A stretch of 56,793 bases of DNA from the IMG/VR virus record IMGVR_UViG_3300048839_000639, positions 1-56,793 of that record; one strand, 5' to 3'. A model generated the notes under the pieces. The model saw only the letters and a list, made by a program, of their open reading frames with translations. It was not told where the DNA came from and searched no databases. The position numbers and the translations under genes are program-made. Position 1 is the stretch's first letter, and every line of letters begins with the position of its first letter. The DNA is from a virus. Shown here piece after piece: positions 14,672 to 21,310 of this stretch.

Positions 14672-14980
14672 ATGAACAAACGCGAACTTGCCAACAGCCC
14701 AGTGGCGCAGTCGGTGCGCGAGAAACGCGCGCGCAGGATCGAGCTTCAAGCCGGCCTCGGCGCCGGCAGTCCATCGGTCAAGGTGTTCGACGAACTCACA
14801 GGGGTGGACATCAGCGCGGTCGCCGGCGTGCTCACCGGCGCGGCCTCGATCACAGACGATGTGTTTACCACGCCTCAGATTCAGCCGTCCACGGCGTGGC
14901 GGTCGTATCGCGTGGAGTGCTGGTTTACCGTCGGCTCTGAGCAGTGGATTCGCTACTTTCGCCTGATCGCCGAGGCGTGA
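14672..14980 (+). CDS. Hypothetical phage protein
   Basis: ATG 14672 follows GAAGGA and gives 102 residues. The N-terminus is charged (RELANSPVAQSVREKRARRI); the rest is a small beta protein ending in VECWFTVGSEQWIRYF. It closes the probable surface-protein cluster and may be a fibre accessory. No family is recognised. Confidence 0.6.
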   Translation: MNKRELANSPVAQSVREKRARRIELQAGLGAGSPSVKVFDELTGVDISAVAGVLTGAASITDDVFTTPQIQPSTAWRSYRVECWFTVGSEQWIRYFRLIAEA

Positions 14981-15162
14981 ATGGATGCGTGAACGGATGC
15001 GTGAGACGATGAAAAGGCGGCGGGGTGTGTGCAGTGCGGTGCGCGTTGGCGGGAATCTCCTCGGCATGGTGGGCGAGCTTTCAGGCAGTCCACCATCGCA
15101 CCTCCCGCCAATCCGCCCAACAGTCACACCCCACAGCCGGCCACATGGACGCGATCACGCGC

Positions 15163-15200
15163 AACAATATTGTATACGTGTATACGATTTTATGGTTAAC
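15163..15200 (+). promoter_or_regulatory. AT-rich palindromic operator region
   Basis: Within the gene-free stretch 14981-15214, CAATATTG is followed by GTATAC-GT-GTATAC (15172-15185) and an AT-rich tract leading to GGGAGGG before the GTG at 15215. Paired GTATAC palindromes suggest a repressor operator at the promoter of the 15215 gene. Confidence 0.5.
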
Positions 15201-15214
15201 GGGAGGGCAGACCT

Positions 15215-15451
15215 GTGTTAATCCAGACTGAGCCAGACGGCACGATCACGTTTCTTTCGCCGCGCACAAAGCGCGTGCTTTTCAAGATGCGTGACGGGCA
15301 GCTCATCATCCGCGAACGGGCGGACGCATCGAGCGATGACTTTTGGTATATCCCTGTGCCGATGCTGGCACGGGCTGACGCGGTGGCGCGGCTCGGCCAT
15401 GATCCCGCTGCGCTTGAGGAGAGTCTAGGGGTTGTTGTGTGCCGGCCCTGA
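15215..15451 (+). CDS. Hypothetical small protein
   Basis: GTG 15215 follows GGGAGGG and gives 78 residues. Predicted strands (TITFLSPRTKRVLFKMRDGQ) precede a helix (ADAVARLGHDPAALEESLG). The gene lies alone between an operator-like region and a tRNA-like gene. Family unknown. Confidence 0.6.
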   Translation: MLIQTEPDGTITFLSPRTKRVLFKMRDGQLIIRERADASSDDFWYIPVPMLARADAVARLGHDPAALEESLGVVVCRP

Positions 15452-15461
15452 CCGGCAGTCA

Positions 15462-15534
<73 letters not shown>

Positions 15535-15569
15535 TATTTTGTGTTTGCTCTCCGTATATACTTGCGCGC

Positions 15570-15773
15570 ATGTCTGAACTGAACACGCGCGCCGCCGAAC
15601 TGGTGGCGCGCGCAAAAATCAAGTCGCTGTGGACAGAATGGACAAGCGGCATCATCACTTCCGCCGATGCCAGGCAGCGCGTGAAGGAAATGAAAAACAG
15701 CCCGCAAGGCATCCCTGACGCCGTGCGGGCTGAGTTTGACGAACTGGATCGCGCTGTTTCAAGCGCCGTCTAG
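15570..15773 (+). CDS. Hypothetical small protein
   Basis: ATG 15570 begins 35 bases after the tRNA-like gene and gives 67 residues (MSELNTRAAELVARAKIKSL). It is fully helical and charged, with no cysteine. The stop overlaps by four bases with the stop of the leftward excisionase-like gene. Confidence 0.65.
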   Translation: MSELNTRAAELVARAKIKSLWTEWTSGIITSADARQRVKEMKNSPQGIPDAVRAEFDELDRAVSSAV

Positions 15774-16030
15774 CCTTCCTCTTTGGTCTTCGCTGGATGC
15801 TTTTTGCGCCATCCGTGATAGGGCGCGTTTGGCTTCTCCTTCGGGCCGCGCTTGTCGTGAACGGCAAACTGCTTCAGGTCGGCTTCCGCAAAGCGATGCT
15901 CCCGCCCGACCTTGACCCCGATGCTTTTGCGGCGCGCAAACGCGCGCACCGCCTGCTCCTGCTTGCCCAGCTTGCGGGCCACGTCGCCCACGCTGTAGGG
16001 GTATGCGCACATGAAATCCTGAATGTCCAT
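15770..16030 (-). CDS. Excisionase-like winged-helix DNA-binding protein
   Basis: ATG 16030 gives 86 residues. YPYSVGDVARKLGKQEQAV, then KSIGVKVGREHRFAEADLKQF, matches the MerR/excisionase helix-turn-helix: recognition helix, wing, and the R-F-x-x-D-L closing segment. The tail is basic. Such small proteins direct recombinases or repress promoters; with two integrases in this genome it is a candidate recombination directionality factor, although it lies 23 kb from them. An inverted repeat in its own promoter (16039-16057) suggests autoregulation. Confidence 0.7.
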   Translation of the reverse strand: MDIQDFMCAYPYSVGDVARKLGKQEQAVRAFARRKSIGVKVGREHRFAEADLKQFAVHDKRGPKEKPNAPYHGWRKKHPAKTKEEG

Positions 16031-16037
16031 GCGCCGG

Positions 16038-16057
16038 ATTGTATCACCGCAATACAA
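16038..16057 (-). promoter_or_regulatory. -10-like box and operator upstream of the excisionase-like gene
   Basis: TTGTAT and ATACAA (16039-16044 with 16052-16057) form an inverted repeat around seven bases. On the minus strand it contains TACAAT (16038-16043), a -10-like box eight bases before the ATG, so a leaderless or very short-leader message is possible. Confidence 0.5.
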
Positions 16058-16061
16058 AACA

Positions 16062-16949
16062 CTAGAAAGGCGGATCATTGAGCACCTCCAGGGTGAACAA
16101 GGCCGGCTGTAAAACGGGTTGCAAAACAGGTTGCGCCACGGGCGCCGGCGTTGCCACTGCATCAATGCCTGCGCGGGCGGCGTCCGGCGCCGGCGCGCCA
16201 CTGAATGGGAAGGGCTTGACCATCCACGGCGCAAACAGATAGCCATTGACCAGCGCGGCTTTCACGCACACATCAAGGATGTCCTGCCCGTAAAGGCAGT
16301 AGGAATGATTACTGGCGTGCAGCAGCATGCGCCCCGTGCCCATTGCCGGATCGCTCACCGTCTTCCAGCGCGCGTCTTTCTGTGCATCTTCGTCGCCAAA
16401 CGTCATGCGCGTCATCATCTCCGCAACTGAATGCGGCGTGGGATAAAAGCCGGCGCGCCGGCCAATGGCGCACTCGGCCATCAGGTCGCCGAGGATGTCG
16501 TAAGGGTGAAGCATCGGCCAGGCCAGGTTGAAGGTTTGATACAGCCGCATGGACGCGCCTTTGCGCGGCTCTCGCGGCAGTTCTGACTGCGAGCTGTGGC
16601 CGAAGCCATAGAGCAGCCAGCGCAGGAAATAGTCGAGATGTTCCCAGCTTGACCAGCCCAGCCAGCCGCCATCGGCCACGAGGTCGAGGCACTTCTCGAT
16701 GTGCCTGCGGGCCAGCGCAACGCCGGCCATGTCGTCGCCAAAGTCTATGCGCGGGATGGGGCCGGCATCCCCGTCGGCGCCGGCTTCCATCACCGCGCAC
16801 CAGTGCGCCCAGCGCCCGTATCCCATCTCATCCACGCCGATGAGATAGGGCAGAAGCCAGCCGGCCTTGAGATCGCGCTGAAGCGACTCGTCGATTGCAT
16901 GGGGCTTGAGGGCGCGCAGCCGCGCGCGCATGTCGTAGAGTGTGCTCAT
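16062..16949 (-). CDS. N6-adenine DNA methylase-like protein, possibly truncated
   Basis: The 295-residue product contains GFYPTPHSVAEMM (motif X region) and SDPAMGTGRML (motif I, SAM binding) followed by YGQDIL, as in N-6 DNA methylases of type I/IIG systems. The catalytic motif IV ([DN]PP[YF]) normally follows by 60-80 residues with a target domain beyond; here the protein ends in LNDPPF, so motif IV is the last four residues. It may be a natural minimal form or truncated and inactive. It lies downstream of the amidotransferase gene, separated by a terminator. Confidence 0.75.
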   Translation of the reverse strand: MSTLYDMRARLRALKPHAIDESLQRDLKAGWLLPYLIGVDEMGYGRWAHWCAVMEAGADGDAGPIPRIDFGDDMAGVALARRHIEKCLDLVADGGWLGWSSWEHLDYFLRWLLYGFGHSSQSELPREPRKGASMRLYQTFNLAWPMLHPYDILGDLMAECAIGRRAGFYPTPHSVAEMMTRMTFGDEDAQKDARWKTVSDPAMGTGRMLLHASNHSYCLYGQDILDVCVKAALVNGYLFAPWMVKPFPFSGAPAPDAARAGIDAVATPAPVAQPVLQPVLQPALFTLEVLNDPPF

Positions 16950-16952
16950 GGC

Positions 16953-17007
16953 AAAAAAGAGGACAAAAAAGAGGGTAAAAAAGAGGCTGGGCTATTTCAG
17001 CCCAGCC
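16953..17007 (-). terminator. Terminator with three T-tracts overlapping the amidotransferase stop
   Basis: On the minus strand GGCTGGGCT/AGCCCAGCC (16985-17007, loop of 5, containing the TGA stop region) is followed by three consecutive CTCTTTTTT-type tracts reaching the next gene's ATG. This is unusually long for a terminator and would strongly reduce read-through into the methylase gene. Confidence 0.8.
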
Positions 17008-17627
17008 AGAAACCACTTGAACAGCGCCGCCCATTTCGGCTCACTGTTCCACAACATCTCAGGATGCCACTGCACCCCCAGCGCGCCCGGGCGGTGGATC
17101 GCCTCGATCACGCCGTCATCCGAGCGCGCCGCCACATCGAAACCTGCCGGCACCATTCGCGTGGACTGGTGGTGGTAGGAGTTCACCGTATAGGTGGGCA
17201 GGTGCTTGCGCAGGCTCATGCGCACGTCCTGCAAGCGGTGCACCGAGGGGTGATGGTCTGTCAGGCCGTCCTGATGGATGTCCTGATACAAGGATCCGCC
17301 GGCGGCCACGGTCAGCATCTGGTGGCCGCGGCAGATGCCAAACACCGGCTTGTCTTCGTTGAGCGCGCGCCGCGCCAGCATCCATTCAACGCGATCACGC
17401 TTCCATGAGGATTCACTGACTTGTGAATGCCGCTTCGCCTCGCCGTAAAAAAATGGGTGAATGTCCGCGCCGCCCAGCAGCATCAGGCCATCGAATGGGG
17501 TGGAGTAAGCCTCTTCCATCGTGGTGATGAGTTCGATGCGAATGTCGGGCTTGAGGGCGCGCAGGATGCTGTAAACGCTGCCGGTGGCCGTGCCTTCGTG
17601 GAGGGCCACAGTGTTAAGAGTTTTCAT
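16992..17627 (-). CDS. Class I glutamine amidotransferase, peptidase C26 type
   Basis: ATG 17627 gives 211 residues. The nucleophile elbow FGICRGHQ (Cys99), NSYHHQ (149-154) and VQWHPE (His188, Glu190) form the catalytic triad of gamma-glutamyl hydrolase/PuuD-type amidotransferases. GLMLLGGADIHP is the usual oxyanion region. These enzymes hydrolyse gamma-glutamyl amide bonds. The gene follows the amidoligase in the same direction, an association known from amidoligase biosynthetic and phage clusters. The two likely make and trim, or charge and release, a gamma-linked amide. The leader contains four GAGATTG repeats. Confidence 0.88.
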   Translation of the reverse strand: MKTLNTVALHEGTATGSVYSILRALKPDIRIELITTMEEAYSTPFDGLMLLGGADIHPFFYGEAKRHSQVSESSWKRDRVEWMLARRALNEDKPVFGICRGHQMLTVAAGGSLYQDIHQDGLTDHHPSVHRLQDVRMSLRKHLPTYTVNSYHHQSTRMVPAGFDVAARSDDGVIEAIHRPGALGVQWHPEMLWNSEPKWAALFKWFLAGLK

Positions 17628-17639
17628 GGTCTGTCCTAT

Positions 17640-17667
17640 GAGATTGGAGATTGGAGATTGGAGATTG
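17640..17667. repeat. Four perfect tandem copies of GAGATTG
   Basis: A 7-base unit is repeated four times without variation directly upstream of the amidotransferase start (17627) and downstream of a terminator. Such short tandem repeats can slip during replication and change spacing or leader length. Confidence 0.9.
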
Positions 17668-17668
17668 C

Positions 17669-17704
17669 AAAAAAGAAGCCTCTCGGCTTGATAAACCGAG
17701 AGGC
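17669..17704 (-). terminator. Terminator after the amidoligase gene
   Basis: On the minus strand GCCTCTCGG and CCGAGAGGC (9 bp, loop of 9) are followed by TTCTTTTTT. It lies between the amidoligase and amidotransferase genes, so the second gene is expressed by read-through or an extra promoter. Confidence 0.85.
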
Positions 17705-17716
17705 CAGCCGATGCCG

Positions 17717-18502
17717 TCAAGCTGCCGGCTGAATGGGTGACTGGGGAGCCGCTGCCGTGAGTTGTTGCAGCATGAATGCTGCCACTTCTGCCGGTGATTC
17801 ATCTTCGACAATGCAGAAGGCCGAGGCCAAAGAAACCTGAAAATGGTCATGGATGAACCGATCAACCGCCACATCCGCCGGCAACTGGGTTGATCGAGGG
17901 TTGATTTCCGTTTCGGTGATTCTGGCAACCAGTGCCGTAATCATGTAAATGGCTGACAGAACAAAATCGCAATCGATGACCGATGCAAAAAGCCGGCATT
18001 CGATTGTGTTTTTGCCGCTTCGGCCATAGTTGGTTGTGTTGAGAGAGTTGTATCGATCCCGCTGCCACATCGAAGCCGGCTTGCAAAAAAATGATTGCAG
18101 TCGGGTGGACATTTGGGAGCCGTTCAAACTCCAGAAAGCAAATTCGTATCGCTTGAATGCCTTCACAATTCGGGTGAATTGCTCGCTTGTGATGTTGCCG
18201 GCACCGATATGAACATGGATGCCGCAAGACCGATCAGAGATTGCATGCATGTCCTGCAATCGCAGCACAGCCTGGGCCGCCTGAATCAGACCATCCTCAC
18301 CCTTCAAAATCGGGCTGACAATCTCAACACCAAAATAGCCGGCAGGGGCATGAAGGGAGCCGTCATGCTGAGCATTCCAGCCAGCCGGCCATCCCTCAAT
18401 CTGGTCGCCGCGGTGGTATTGACCCACCGAGATCAGCTCTCGCACACTGTTGGGAAGGTAGCATTCGATTTCCAGACCGAAGGTAATTTCTGAGGCTTTC
18501 AT
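17717..18502 (-). CDS. COOH-NH2 amidoligase (Amidoligase_2 family)
   Basis: The 261-residue product has the glutamine-synthetase-like amidoligase signature: FGLEIEC (9-14), QHDGSL (45-50), FGVEIVSP (57-64), CGIHVHIG (93-100) and TIECRLF (166-172). In this fold the Glu residues bind metal and ATP while the enzyme joins a carboxyl and an amine. Family members are predicted to make peptide tags or modified cell-wall or peptide products, often beside class I amidotransferases. Substrate unknown. A near-consensus promoter with a palindromic operator lies just upstream (18533-18561). Confidence 0.88.
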   Translation of the reverse strand: MKASEITFGLEIECYLPNSVRELISVGQYHRGDQIEGWPAGWNAQHDGSLHAPAGYFGVEIVSPILKGEDGLIQAAQAVLRLQDMHAISDRSCGIHVHIGAGNITSEQFTRIVKAFKRYEFAFWSLNGSQMSTRLQSFFCKPASMWQRDRYNSLNTTNYGRSGKNTIECRLFASVIDCDFVLSAIYMITALVARITETEINPRSTQLPADVAVDRFIHDHFQVSLASAFCIVEDESPAEVAAFMLQQLTAAAPQSPIQPAA

Positions 18503-18532
18503 CGCATTTTCTCCGCAGTTAAGATTGACCTA

Positions 18533-18561
18533 TTTATATCACAGTGATACTAATTTGTCAA
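18533..18561 (-). promoter_or_regulatory. Leftward promoter with palindromic operator for the amidoligase
   Basis: On the minus strand TTGACA (18556-18561), 17 bases, TATAAA (18533-18538). The perfect palindrome TATCAC-A-GTGATA (18537-18549) overlaps the -10 box, indicating repressor control. Confidence 0.85.
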
Positions 18562-18638
18562 TATAGAAAAGAAGGAAAAGGCAAATGAGTTTTTCGGATG
18601 TTCGAAAAGATGGTGTCGGGCAATTGCTCGTTTCCCTA

Positions 18639-18667
18639 TTGACAAATGAATATTGTCGTGATATAAA
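18639..18667 (+). promoter_or_regulatory. Rightward promoter for the DUF2958-like gene
   Basis: TTGACA (18639-18644), 17 bases, TATAAA (18662-18667). The sequence is very close to that of the leftward amidoligase promoter (shared TTGACAAAT start and GTGATATAAAT end), suggesting common origin or regulator. The ATG at 18675 begins eight bases beyond, so the transcript would be leaderless. Confidence 0.75.
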
Positions 18668-18674
18668 TCTGTCC

Positions 18675-19121
18675 ATGATGGAAACCAAATCCAGACAGTC
18701 AAAGCAGCAGGTCGCACAGGCAACCCTTGCCATCCTCAACACCCTGCAAGATTTTGTGTCGCCGGCTCAGCGCAGGGTGGTCGCAAATTTGTCCGCCGGC
18801 GAGGAAGGCGAATGGTTCCTGCAAAAGATGCAGGAAATCCGCCAGACAGTTGACACAATGCCCAAGTCCTACGAAACGGATGGGCAGGGCGACAATGCCG
18901 TTGCCCATCTTCACTACTTCGGCCCTTCGTGTGATTTCTACATCACCGAAAAGGACATGTGCAAAAAGCAGCATCAGGCTTTCGGCTCTGCGTCGTATGG
19001 ACACGGCGCCGAGATGGGCTACATCTCGCTTTGTGACCTACTGAGGCATGGTGTCGAACTCGACTTTCACTTCACCCCTCGCTCGCTGAAAGACCTGAAG
19101 GCCTCAGGCGCCATTCGCTGA
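18675..19121 (+). CDS. DUF2958-like protein
   Basis: I choose ATG 18675, 148 residues, because a near-consensus promoter occupies the preceding bases; a longer form from ATG 18585 (AAGGA upstream) is open. After a helical N-terminal half the sequence HLHYFGPSCDFYITEKD, then AEMGYISLCDLL and VELDFHFTPRSL matches DUF2958, a small domain of plasmids and integrative elements with unknown biochemical role. It is divergent from the amidoligase gene and has a similar promoter, so both may belong to one regulon. Confidence 0.7.
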   Translation: MMETKSRQSKQQVAQATLAILNTLQDFVSPAQRRVVANLSAGEEGEWFLQKMQEIRQTVDTMPKSYETDGQGDNAVAHLHYFGPSCDFYITEKDMCKKQHQAFGSASYGHGAEMGYISLCDLLRHGVELDFHFTPRSLKDLKASGAIR

Positions 19122-19122
19122 A

Positions 19123-19365
19123 ATGGATGACAAACTGATAACCCCCGTCCGGCTGGCCCAACTGAAAGCCGATGCCGAGAAGATCGCCAAAGAGCCGCTG
19201 ACCGTGGAGCAGGTTCGCGCAGCGATGTATTACTTTGGCAGTGAGCTGGCCTGCCTGCGGCTGTTTGCCAAGATCAACACCTTTGGCGCGGCGCATCACC
19301 CACATGCGCGGGTGGGCTACAGCGCCAATCGTTCAACCTGGTATTTTGTGACTGATATGACATGA
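19123..19365 (+). CDS. Hypothetical small protein
   Basis: The 80-residue product starts one base after the preceding stop and overlaps the next ATG. LTVEQVRAAMYYFGSELACLRLF is helical, and the end (YSANRSTWYFVTDM) is strand-like. Coupling suggests co-expression with the DUF2958-like and PP-loop genes. Family unknown. Confidence 0.65.
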   Translation: MDDKLITPVRLAQLKADAEKIAKEPLTVEQVRAAMYYFGSELACLRLFAKINTFGAAHHPHARVGYSANRSTWYFVTDMT

Positions 19366-20135
19366 CAACCCTTCAACTTCCCCTTATGCCCCCTGAGGCG
19401 TTCGGCGCATGGGATACAATCGAGCTAGTTAACATTCCATCCAGCGCCCAACTCCGAGAGCAGATCGCCAACGAAACCGACACGATCATGCTGTCATTTT
19501 CGTGCGGCAAAGACTCCATTGGCGCATGGCTTGCGCTTCGTCCGCATTTCAAGCGCATCATCCCCGTTTACATGTGGCTGGTGCCTGGCCTGCGTTTCGT
19601 CGAAGATTCGCTCCGCTACTACGAGGACTTCTTCGACACGCCGATCATGCGCGTGCCGCACCCCTCGTTTTATCGCTGGCTGAATCACTTCGTTTACCAG
19701 CCGCCGGAACGATGCGCGATCATTGAGCGCGTGGGCTTTCCCAACCCCGACTATGACCAGATGCTGGACATGGCCGCCGAGGACGCCGGGTTGAAGCGAC
19801 GCCCGTGGTCGGCCACCGGCGTGCGTGCTGCCGACAGCCCTGTGCGGCGCGCGGCGAGCACGCGCTATGGCGTCCGCAATGCCGGACGCAAAACGTTCTT
19901 CGCCATTTGGGACTGGACAAAAGACAAGCTCATCACCGAAATTGAACGCGCCGGCGTGAAGCTGCCCGTTGACTACAAGTGGTTTGGCCGATCCTTCGAC
20001 GGCATTGACCGCCGCTTTCTGGAGCCGCTGCGCAAACACGCGCCGGCAGATTACAAGACCATCCTCGACTGGTTTCCGCTGGCCGAGATTGACATGCTGA
20101 GGAAACGCCATGCCGAAGAAAATCAACCTCAATGA
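19362..20135 (+). CDS. PAPS reductase-like PP-loop ATP pyrophosphatase
   Basis: The 257-residue product carries the PP-loop SFSCGKDS (45-52) and the fold of phosphoadenosine phosphosulfate reductase-type ATP pyrophosphatases, but lacks the C-terminal ECGLH of assimilatory reductases. Phage members are widespread; proposed roles include DNA or tRNA thiolation-type chemistry and altering host sulfur metabolism. The C-terminal half is strongly basic with repeated Arg. It overlaps the following gene by 26 bases. Confidence 0.82.
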   Translation: MTTLQLPLMPPEAFGAWDTIELVNIPSSAQLREQIANETDTIMLSFSCGKDSIGAWLALRPHFKRIIPVYMWLVPGLRFVEDSLRYYEDFFDTPIMRVPHPSFYRWLNHFVYQPPERCAIIERVGFPNPDYDQMLDMAAEDAGLKRRPWSATGVRAADSPVRRAASTRYGVRNAGRKTFFAIWDWTKDKLITEIERAGVKLPVDYKWFGRSFDGIDRRFLEPLRKHAPADYKTILDWFPLAEIDMLRKRHAEENQPQ

Positions 20136-20553
20136 AGACTTGAACCTGGGCAATGACCTGGGTGAAGATTTCGATCTGGACATGGGTGAGGGCGCTTTCT
20201 CGCTTGACGACGATGAGATGCCCAGCCCTGTGGCCGGCGTGAACTACACCGGCCGCGTTCAAGACGACGCTGTGGCCGAGGCCGAGGCGGTGATGTCCGC
20301 CTTCCAGAAACGTGCTGCCGACGAGGCGCATCGATTCCGCGAGGCCACTGACTCGGAGTTCTGGTGCTGTTTTTGCTTCCAGACGCGCGAACAGAAGGAA
20401 GAGTTTCTGCGCGCGTTCAATCTGCTCAGCCTGGGTGACAAGTATCTGGACGGCCCCAAAGCCGCCCGTCGCATGGGCAAGCCCGTGCAGCCGGCCAACG
20501 TGCAATACCGCGATGGCCGGATTGATCCCAAGCTGGCAAAGCTCGCTCGCTAA
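20110..20553 (+). CDS. Hypothetical acidic protein linked to the PP-loop gene
   Basis: The 147-residue product has an acidic Asp/Leu-rich N-terminus (NEDLNLGNDLGEDFDLDMGE), a central WCCFCF cluster that could bind metal, and a basic C-terminus. It overlaps the PP-loop gene by 26 bases, so co-function is plausible: an acidic partner or substrate carrier. Family unknown, though I recall similar genes beside phage PAPS-reductase-like genes. Confidence 0.7.
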   Translation: MPKKINLNEDLNLGNDLGEDFDLDMGEGAFSLDDDEMPSPVAGVNYTGRVQDDAVAEAEAVMSAFQKRAADEAHRFREATDSEFWCCFCFQTREQKEEFLRAFNLLSLGDKYLDGPKAARRMGKPVQPANVQYRDGRIDPKLAKLAR

Positions 20554-20587
20554 TCACACGAAGGGAAAGAGGAGGTGATGTGCAGTT

Positions 20588-20710
20588 TTGAATCGCATTC
20601 GCAACGCCGCTCGCAACCTGGTGAACCGCGTGACTGGTCGCGGCAACCGCAATGCCCGCAGCGCCGGCGCCGCCCGCAGCGCCGGCGCCGCCCGCAGCTC
20701 TGGCACCTGA
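20588..20710 (+). CDS. Small Arg/Ala/Gly-rich basic protein
   Basis: A TTG at 20588 lies 12 bases after AGGAGG and opens 40 residues (LNRIRNAARNLVNRVTGRGN as codons, first residue read as Met) with a tail of ARSAGA repeats produced by an 18-base DNA tandem repeat. Small Arg-rich proteins at this place, before the terminase, occur in many phages. A rival frame from 20575 gives an unconvincing Arg/Gln-rich product. Confidence 0.45.
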   Translation: MNRIRNAARNLVNRVTGRGNRNARSAGAARSAGAARSSGT

Positions 20711-20749
20711 TCTGTTGTCAGCGCGTCTGGAAGACCCTGACTTTTCATC

Positions 20750-21310
20750 ATGAGCGAGCAGCCTGACCCCCCAACCCCTGACACGTCGGATAGCGGCGCG
20801 CCGGACAGCAAGCCGCCCCGACGAGGCCGGCCCACTGATTGCACGCCGGAGGCCACAAAATCCATCTCCGGCGCCATCTCGCTGGGCCTGACCTACAAGG
20901 ATGCGGCGCTGGCCGCGGACGTGTCATACAAGACGTTCATCAACTGGATGAAACGCGGACGCGACGAAGCCGCGCGCCTGCACGACGCCGGCCCGCGCGC
21001 CAAGCCCCGCGCCCGTGAACTGCCCTTTTTGGAATTCTTTTATGCTATAAAAAAGGCGAAGGCCAAAGGAAAGGCGCGGCTGGTCAAAACCATCTTCCAG
21101 CACTCCGAAACGAGCTGGCAGGCCGCGGCGTGGATTTTGGAACGCCGGCACCCGCGCCAGTTCGCGCTGCGCACACGTTCGGAAGTGACCGGCAAAGACG
21201 GCGGCCCCATCCAGCACGAGCACGCCACGGTAACGCTGGTGATGCCAGACAATGGACGCGGCGATGCCACGCAACCGACCACAACCCCGAACCCAAGCGC
21301 CGGCGACTGA
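20750..21310 (+). CDS. terS: Terminase small subunit
   Basis: The 186-residue product has a disordered Pro-rich start, RRGRPTDCTPEATKSI, then a helix-turn-helix LTYKDAALAADVSYKTFINW with the downstream helix MKRGRDEAARL. This is the DNA-recognition domain of phage small terminases, which select phage DNA for packaging. It overlaps the large-subunit gene by 59 bases, a common arrangement. An internal helix KKAKAKGKARLVKTIFQHSE fits the oligomerisation part. Confidence 0.85.
   Translation: MSEQPDPPTPDTSDSGAPDSKPPRRGRPTDCTPEATKSISGAISLGLTYKDAALAADVSYKTFINWMKRGRDEAARLHDAGPRAKPRARELPFLEFFYAIKKAKAKGKARLVKTIFQHSETSWQAAAWILERRHPRQFALRTRSEVTGKDGGPIQHEHATVTLVMPDNGRGDATQPTTTPNPSAGD

Noticed and set aside
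20575-20766. A 63-residue Arg/Gln-rich frame before terS
   Set aside because: It reads the GC tandem repeat in another frame, has an overly short spacing to AGGAGG, and overlaps the terS start awkwardly.
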